Origin: Diadophis punctatus similis
Taxonomy: Eukaryota > Chordata > Lepidosauria > Squamata > Dipsadidae
Assembly (NCBI GenBank): GCA_023053685.1
Contig: JALIGW010000040.1
Coordinates: 1 to 64,000, forward strand
Length of the DNA stretch: 64,000 bases
Direction: 5' to 3'
The translations under genes and the position numbers were made by a program. Shown here in pieces: positions 58,610 through 64,000 of this stretch. The notes under the pieces are model-generated. The model searched no databases and had not been told where the DNA came from. It was given only the letters and a program-made list of their open reading frames with translations. How positions within the stretch are numbered: position 1 is the stretch's first letter; every line of letters starts with the position of its first letter.

Positions 58610-58806
58610 TTTCGATCTTCTGACAAGCAAACTCAACGGAGAAGCCAGATTCACTTTATAAACAGGTTAGTAACTTAACTGCATTTACTTAAGATTCACT
58701 TAACAGCTATGGCAAGAAAGGATATAAAATGGGATATTTTGACAACTGTCTCGCTTAGCAACAGAAATTTTGGGCTCAATTGTGGTCATAAGTCAAGGAC
58801 TACCTG
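58610..58806 (-). mobile_element. TA MITE fragment
   Basis: 'cttctgacaagcaaactcaac' to GTCAAGGACTACCTG, followed by TA. This is one half of the family seen at 38774. The region 58080-58600 to its left has no identifiable feature. Confidence 0.8.
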
Positions 58807-59004
58807 TACGTTTGAGGAAGAACAACTCCACTTTCCTGGTTACCTTCAGGAAAGGTAGCTTGAGCCTGCCTCCCCCCTTCTGCAGAGCCCGGTTTCCCAG
58901 CTGAAAGCATTGCTGGAGTGGAGGGTCCCCCATGCCTGAAGTGACCCCCCACTTCATGATGGCACCTTCTGATCCTGACCCACCTTTGTGTCCTCCTTTG
59001 CTCT

Positions 59005-59100
59005 TTAAGATCGAGAGCGAGTGTGCACTTCCCGAGCCATTCGGCAAATCTCACACCAGCCACAGAAGCACATCGACAGCGCATCCCTCAAAACAGTGCC
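59005..59100 (-). CDS. PLAC8-like coding exon 3
   Basis: 96 nt, acceptor TGAACATTGCAG, phase 0. Encodes GTVLRDALSMCFCGWCEICR followed by a basic tail MAREVHTRSRS and TAA at 59005-59007. Confidence 0.87.
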   Translation of the reverse strand, partial: GTVLRDALSMCFCGWCEICRMAREVHTRSRS

Positions 59101-62100
59101 CTGCAATGTTCAAGCCAAGGAGACTGTGTCAGGTTTGCACGCTTGGGCCTTGTGCCCTCACACACCAGAAGCTGCATGAGTCAGCCTGATGCTGCCTGTG
59201 CAGTTTCCATAGGAGATGAGACAGGAAATCACCTCTCAGCCCCTCAAGAATGACAGACGGATGATGAAAAATGTCAGGTGTGTTTATTAATGTCTCTATA
59301 CTTCTCGTCCATCCCAAAAAGTTGGAGAAGCATTTTGTTCTCACAGACATCTAAAGCTCATGGCGATCTCTTCACAAGCAGGCTGGGGATTTGAACTAGA
59401 TTGGCAAAGATGCCTGATCTGTGCAGTGAGCTTTTATGCAGATGGCTGGGTAGTGTTTAGTGACCGTGGTTTAGACAGCAGTTTTCTGATATTTTGCCAG
59501 AAATCATGGCTGGCCTGGCACCTTCAGAGGCCAAGGTGGGCTGCTATGCTATGCAGACCACAGGCATCTGAGCAGAGACTGACCAGGCCCATTTATACAG
59601 ACTACCTACTACACAATAATTAAATTTAGTGGCTAAAGTTACTGTTGGAAGATCCAGCATAAATTTAGTCCTTTTCCCCTACAATGCCCTGCTTAGAATA
59701 CCTGAAGAAGAATCACAGATAGCCCATTAACTACTTTTTACAGTTGGAGACAGAAGAAATTTGTGAATGCTTCCCAAATTTCACATATTTCAGCAGTAGT
59801 AGGTGGCTCAGTGGCTAAGACGCTGAGCTTGTCAATCAGAAGGTCGGCAGTTCAGCAGTTCGAATCCCTAGCGCTGCATAACGGAGTGAGCTCCCGTTCC
59901 TTGTCCCAGCTTCTGCCAACCTAGCAGTTCGAAAGCACGTAAAAAATGCAAGTAGAAAAATAGGGACCACTTTGGTGGGAAGGTAACAGCGCTCCGTGCG
60001 CCTTCGGCGTTGAGTCATGCCGGCCACATGACCACGGAGACGTCTTTGGACAGTGCTGGCTCTTCGGTTTAAAAACGGAGATGAGCACCGCCCCTAGAGC
60101 CGGAAACGACTAGCACGTATGTGCAGGGGAACCTTTACCTTTACCTAATAATTTTCACTTAGAATGAGGATGATAGGCGAACTACACAACATAGTAAAAT
60201 GTGATGTTAGGAAACAGCACTTTTAAGGAATTAGGTATTCTCCCCTATGTGTGCTAGAACATAAAGAAAAGGCATTTAATCTTCACTATTTTGGAGCAGT
60301 GCAAAATACGTGTAGCTTCAACTACAGCCTTTGAAAAAAATGGTCACCGGGTGCTGGATGAATATGCTACAGATGCACTAATTAAAGATTAGCTAAATAT
60401 TGGATTTCTCTTCCTATTCTTTGCAATAGATTTTGGAACTGTTTAGTAAAATGAGCATTAAAAAAAGGGCAAGTAGCAATAGAAAAGATCAGTATTGTCC
60501 TCCATGCATGACCACTTAGATGTGTATTTGCAGTATTTGCTTGTTTCACCATATCATGTCTCTAATAGGGCACAATATTTCATAATGCCAAGGCTGTATG
60601 GACTGCCTGCCTGGATGAGGCAAAGCATGCACGGTGCCCTTTATTCAAAATGCAGTGATCCATAGTGTTACAAAGTTGAGATAAATTATTTCTGCTTTCT
60701 TTTGTAATGGAAACAACTTAATTCCAGGATTCAAGCAAACTGCAGTTTGTGCTCAGTTTTGATAGCAGAGGTATTTTGTCATTTATTTCACTGACAAGTT
60801 GCCTCATACAATTCTTGTGAAACTTCAGTAACTGTCAGTAACCCCTGAATTCACCCACTGCACTAAAACTGCAAGTTTGCAATTACAAATATGGTTTAAA
60901 GGAGGTGGAGAAACATACCACTGTATGCCCTGCTGTCCTTTCCCTCAAAATTGGAAGTGTTCAGGGAAGACACAAAGGCGAACAAAGTCGCATTACAAGG
61001 AATACCATCATTGTAATATAAAATAATAAAGGCAGGACAATAAATTAATTCATCCTCTCCTTTTTCATTTTGTGCCCACCAGAGGCATTTTAGCAGTTCC
61101 AGAGATGAAAGGGGCAATCAAGACAAGCTACTACTCTGCAGCCAAGTGCTTGGTGTAAGAACAAGGGCTGCAATAAACTTTGACAAACTTTTTTAAAATA
61201 TAAATTTCATCTCCCCCCACCCCCCAGCATCTGCTGTTCCACTTCTGAGAGAAAGATCATCTCCTAGGTGAAATCTTAGCACGTTACCGGGATGCCATAG
61301 GAGAGCCGCATGTGTGTTCGGAGTGCAGTCATGCCACCAGGCACTATTCCCAAGCAACAATGTTCTCCATATTTGCGTGCCACGTAGCAGCTCAGAATCA
61401 CTGGGCAGCAAATTCCAATGCAACCTGCCAAACAACATAAAACAGGCACATGCAAGCAAAGATCGATAGAAGTAGGTAGAAAAATGCTGTCCTCCATAGT
61501 CGACTTGTAATCCTTGCCACTATGTCCTCACTTAGCCAATCCTTTGTGGGTACGAGAGTGACCGGTGACTTGTTCTGTGACAAACCATGATTACCAGTGA
61601 CTCTACCAGCTGAAAAGCAGACATTTTCTAAGTGTTCCCAGACTTAAGGAGTGGAGGTTGTCATATCCTGTTCTCTTTTGCTCCCTCAGACAAAAAGAAA
61701 TCACAATACAATAGAAACGGTACTGGATTAGATGATGGGGGCAGTTTTTGCACCCTTTTTACACACCTCTCTCAGAAACGGTGATGAGCACCGAGCCGGA
61801 AACAACTAGCACGCATGTGCGGGGGAACCTTTACCTTTACCTTACATACCTCTATGTAGCTGGGTGGGTGGGTGTAAAAGCCCTATTTTGGCAGGGCTTC
61901 CCTAGAACAGGGGTCTCCAAACTTGGCAACTTTAAGACTTGTGGACTTGTGTACGTTCTGGAGAGAGAGAGAGAAGTTCCCTGAAGATGGGCTCCAGCAC
62001 AAGCCCTAAAACTTGGAAGAATAAAACTTTGATCTTTAACTTTAACATTATCCTTGGACACATATATTTGCCTTCATTCCCAAAATAGTTTTAAGACAAG

Positions 62101-62885
62101 GTGGTTAACTTTCAACATAATAAAGTTGGCAGTTAATCCCCTTCAAACATCTCTGAAAACGTTCAGCTGTCCAAAGCAAGAAAGAGAATTGAGCTGGTGT
62201 CTTGACATTTAAAATTAAAATATTGTTTAAAGTTTGCTACTAGTAGTTGAAAAATTTACCCAATGTCTAACAAAGTCCTGACCTCAAAAGCCAGATTCCT
62301 ACACAATTTCTTCTATTTCCAAGAAACCTTAAAGAGAATCCTTCTATCGCTGCAGTTGTTGACATAACAGCACGACCTCAGTCACGAATGAAGACAAAAT
62401 GAATGACGGCCAAAAACACCCTTTTCTTTGAGAGCAAACCCCATTCCTTAACTAGCACTGATGATGTTACCTAGTTTGGGTAATGAAACATTTGCATAGA
62501 AACAAACAAGCTCAGAGAACACCAAGGACTCCTCCCACCTTCTTCTCCATTGATATTCTCCAATTAGAAGTTTTGCTTCCTTAACCATCTTGGCTGAGCA
62601 GGATGGGATTTAGTATCAACCTATGTTGAAAGCACCAGGTTGGGAAGTCCACTTAAACTGGAAATAACCCAGAAATCCAGTCTTATTTCAGGAAGAACTA
62701 ACATAGTTCACAAAGGGTCTTATTCCTCCCTTCTCAGCTGGCTACTCTCCACAGGTATTAGAGGTAGAGATCTACTTACACATAGGACAATCCAAACAGC
62801 AGTCATACCTCCCGCTGGCCCAGCTGCCTTCTGAGGACTGGGTTACCGGGGAGACAGTCGGCTGGCAAATCACTAACTGGGACAT
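59005..62885 (-). CDS. PLAC8/cornifelin-family Cys-rich protein, 3 coding exons
   Basis: The spliced CDS joins 62780-62885, 61288-61424 and 59005-59100: 339 nt, 112 residues plus stop, the usual family length. The N-terminal part reads SSEGSWASGRYDCCLDCPMC, matching the family W-x-(T/S)G...DC..D motif. The middle exon gives CCPVILSCYVARKYGEHCC then GGMTALRTHMRLSYGIP. The last gives CFCGWCEICRMAREV. All introns are GT-AG and phases agree (1 then 0), and exon borders fall where PLAC8 exons end. The IVPGG and CRMARE segments are nearer cornifelin than PLAC8 itself. Family members are small membrane- or envelope-associated proteins; this one's role is unknown. It lies upstream of OSCP1, where human has MRPS15. 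No poly(A) signal or 5' non-coding exon was identified. Confidence 0.87.
59101..59798. other. PLAC8-like intron 2, left part
   Basis: Intron sequence between coding exons 2 and 3. No other feature recognised apart from the SINE that follows. Confidence 0.5.
59799..60145 (+). mobile_element. Sauria-type SINE, full length
   Basis: tRNA-related head with A box TGGCTCAGTGGC (59804-59815) and B box GTTCGAATCCC (59859-59869). The body has 'accactttggtgggaagg' and 'ccggccacatgaccac', with the 3' tail GGGGAACCTTTACCTTTACC shared with Bov-B LINEs. It lies antisense within the PLAC8-like intron 2. Confidence 0.92.
60146..61287. other. PLAC8-like intron 2, right part
   Basis: AT-rich, no gene or repeat recognised. 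Confidence 0.45.
61288..61424 (-). CDS. PLAC8-like coding exon 2
   Basis: 137 nt. Acceptor TTATGTTGTTTGGCAG, donor CCG|GTAACG. Encodes CIGICCPVILSCYVARKYGE then HCCLGIVPGGMTALRTHMRL and SYGIP, the core Cys-rich domain. Confidence 0.9.
61774..61842 (+). mobile_element. Sauria SINE 3' fragment
   Basis: 'ggtgatgagcaccgagccgg' and GGGGGAACCTTTACCTTTAC match the 3' end of the SINE at 59799-60145. Confidence 0.85.
61909..61955 (+). mobile_element. Left end of a palindromic hAT-like repeat
   Basis: CAGGGGTCTCCAAACTTGGC and 'aactttaagacttgtggactt' match the arm of the repeat at 43990-44062; the rest is missing. Confidence 0.55.
62452..62529 (+). mobile_element. Single-arm copy of the hammerhead-bearing repeat
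   Basis: CTGATGA (62458-62464), helix GTTACC/GGTAAT (62466-62471 with 62479-62484, loop TAGTTTG) and GAAAC (62485-62489), then the arm end CTCAGAGAACACCAAGGAC. The three bases after GAAAC are ATT, so the cleavage triplet GTC is lost. Confidence 0.7.
62780..62885 (-). CDS. PLAC8-like coding exon 1
   Basis: 106 nt from ATG (62883-62885) to donor ATGT|GTAAGT. Encodes MSQLVICQPTVSPVTQSSEG then SWASGRYDCCLDCPM plus one base. The ATG context is not a strong Kozak match, but it is the only start giving a family-like N-terminus. Confidence 0.85.
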
Positions 62886-63895
62886 TGGCAAAGGCTGGGC
62901 TCCTGGACAGCACAAAATTGCTTCCTAAGAGACACTGGGAGTCTTTTGCAACTGGGCAAGAAGGATGGTAAAAGCTCTTTGTGGTACTCTGCAGGCTGGG
63001 TGAAATGCCAGAGGAAGCAGCAAGAAGTGGGTGGAATAATGCAAAGTCTTGTGAAACAAATAGCTTTCTAAACAGCAGAGGGAGCAAATAAAAAAAAACT
63101 CCTAGAGCAGCTTTTGCCTGGTATTTAGTCAGAATATTAGATCAGCAGCAGTGCTTCAGCTTGCAGGGAAATGAGGGGCTCAGGTGTTAAGAATGTCATC
63201 CATCCCATTTGTTTAATTGGCAAAGTTCATTTCTTTTTTCCAAGAGTATACTTTACTGAGAACAAAGCAGTTAGATTAGAGCAGGCAGAATCTGTTGGCT
63301 GGTGTGAAAATGATGGAATTAATGTTCCCTTTTCCCCCAGCCATCCCCCATCATCAGTCAATGTCCAATTAAAAGTTCTCTGGTTGTTTTAGAAAACGGA
63401 CCCTGCGTTCACGCCTTTCCCAGCTCCACATTCCTTTTGTTGACCTTGTGCTTGATTGGTGCTCCTCAGTCGGGACCAGCTCTGCTTCAAACCTTCCCTA
63501 AGCACCCTCCTTCCAATCTCCCCCTCCCATTGCTGATGTCAAGCTGGCAAAGGATGCAATGCGAAGCAAGCAGCAGAATGACAGCTATGACAAAGACAGA
63601 GAGTAGATGCTGCTGCTTCAGACTGTAAATCAAAACTCTGGTGAGGATTGCAAAAAGGTGCTGTCCTGGAGACCGCTTATGGTCCTGGGGTCCTAGGCTG
63701 CTCTTCCCAGATAGCACAACTGACATGTTGTGCACAAGTTTCTGCCCCAACACTGAAGGTAGGAAGGTTGATGTAGGGGAAAGAATTGCATTCCAAGCTC
63801 ACTTTCTACATCCCAGGAATTTTGCCACCTTATTTACCTCCCACAATCTGATGTCATTCAAGATGTGTTCAAAATAACCACAACACATCTTGAAT
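62886..63895. other. Non-coding upstream of the PLAC8-like gene
   Basis: No coding region supported. It may hold a 5' non-coding exon of the PLAC8-like gene, but none can be placed from sequence alone. Confidence 0.4.
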
Positions 63896-64000
63896 GGTTG
63901 CAGGAATTGGGCATGTTTAATTTAATGAAAGGACTAGGGGTGACATGATAGTGTTTCAATATCTGAGGGGCTGCCACAAAGAAGAGGGGGGTCAACCTAT
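63896..64000 (+). mobile_element. CR1 LINE fragment at window edge
   Basis: 'aggggtgacatgatagtg' and 'tgaggggctgccacaaag' match the CR1 ORF2/3' region; it continues beyond the window. Confidence 0.85.

Noticed and set aside
59804..59869. Possible tRNA gene
   Set aside because: A and B boxes belong to a Sauria SINE with its body and tail; no cloverleaf is formed.
54100..64000. MRPS15, expected next to OSCP1 by human synteny
   Set aside because: No recognisable exon was found on either strand in this interval; it may lie outside the window.

Overview
The window reads as nuclear DNA of a squamate reptile, most likely a snake. Evidence: a Sauria-type tRNA SINE, many CR1/L3 and L2 LINE copies, a Ty3/Gypsy chromovirus, SPIN-like hAT elements, and an (AATAG)n array of the kind abundant in snakes. 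The species call is inference. Three protein genes can be reconstructed exon by exon, all on the minus strand and in frame throughout: LSM10 (single-exon CDS, 16474-16851), OSCP1 (11 coding exons, 53778 down to 29323, 389 aa) and a small Cys-rich PLAC8/cornifelin-family gene (3 coding exons, 62885 down to 59005, 112 aa). LSM10 and OSCP1 are also neighbours on human chromosome 1p34.3, so this is a conserved synteny block. LSM10 and OSCP1 start in GC-rich, CpG-dense promoters.

Layout. 1-2390: homopyrimidine satellite, then a 30-bp tandem repeat. 3021-8629: complete Ty3/Gypsy chromovirus on the minus strand, with two 372-bp LTRs, a 5-bp target duplication and a gag-pol frame broken by three stop codons. 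9400-15470: old CR1/L3 fragments, one interrupted by a TA-flanked MITE and a solo LTR. 16190-17240: LSM10 and its promoter. 17930-28990: SPIN-like hAT, an L2 LINE, palindromic repeats, a GC-rich minisatellite and SINEs. 29000-53960: OSCP1, whose introns hold most of its length as inserted repeats. Intron 2 contains a Tc1 transposon broken by an L1 and an L2; intron 10 contains an L2 and several hATs. 54190-58810: an L2 inside a MITE, CR1, a Rex1-like LINE and a hAT. 59005-62885: the PLAC8-like gene, with a Sauria SINE in its last intron. The window ends inside another CR1 copy.

Points of most interest: a perfect RFX X-box 62 bp upstream of the OSCP1 start codon, which fits a ciliary role; two related families of ~160-bp palindromes, one carrying a hammerhead-ribozyme core as found in Penelope-like retroelements; a set of hAT elements with exact 8-bp target duplications, several carrying a perfect NRF-1-type palindrome; and a Tc1 transposon close to the lamprey/teleost type known for horizontal transfer. 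No prokaryotic-style system, CRISPR array or rRNA is present.
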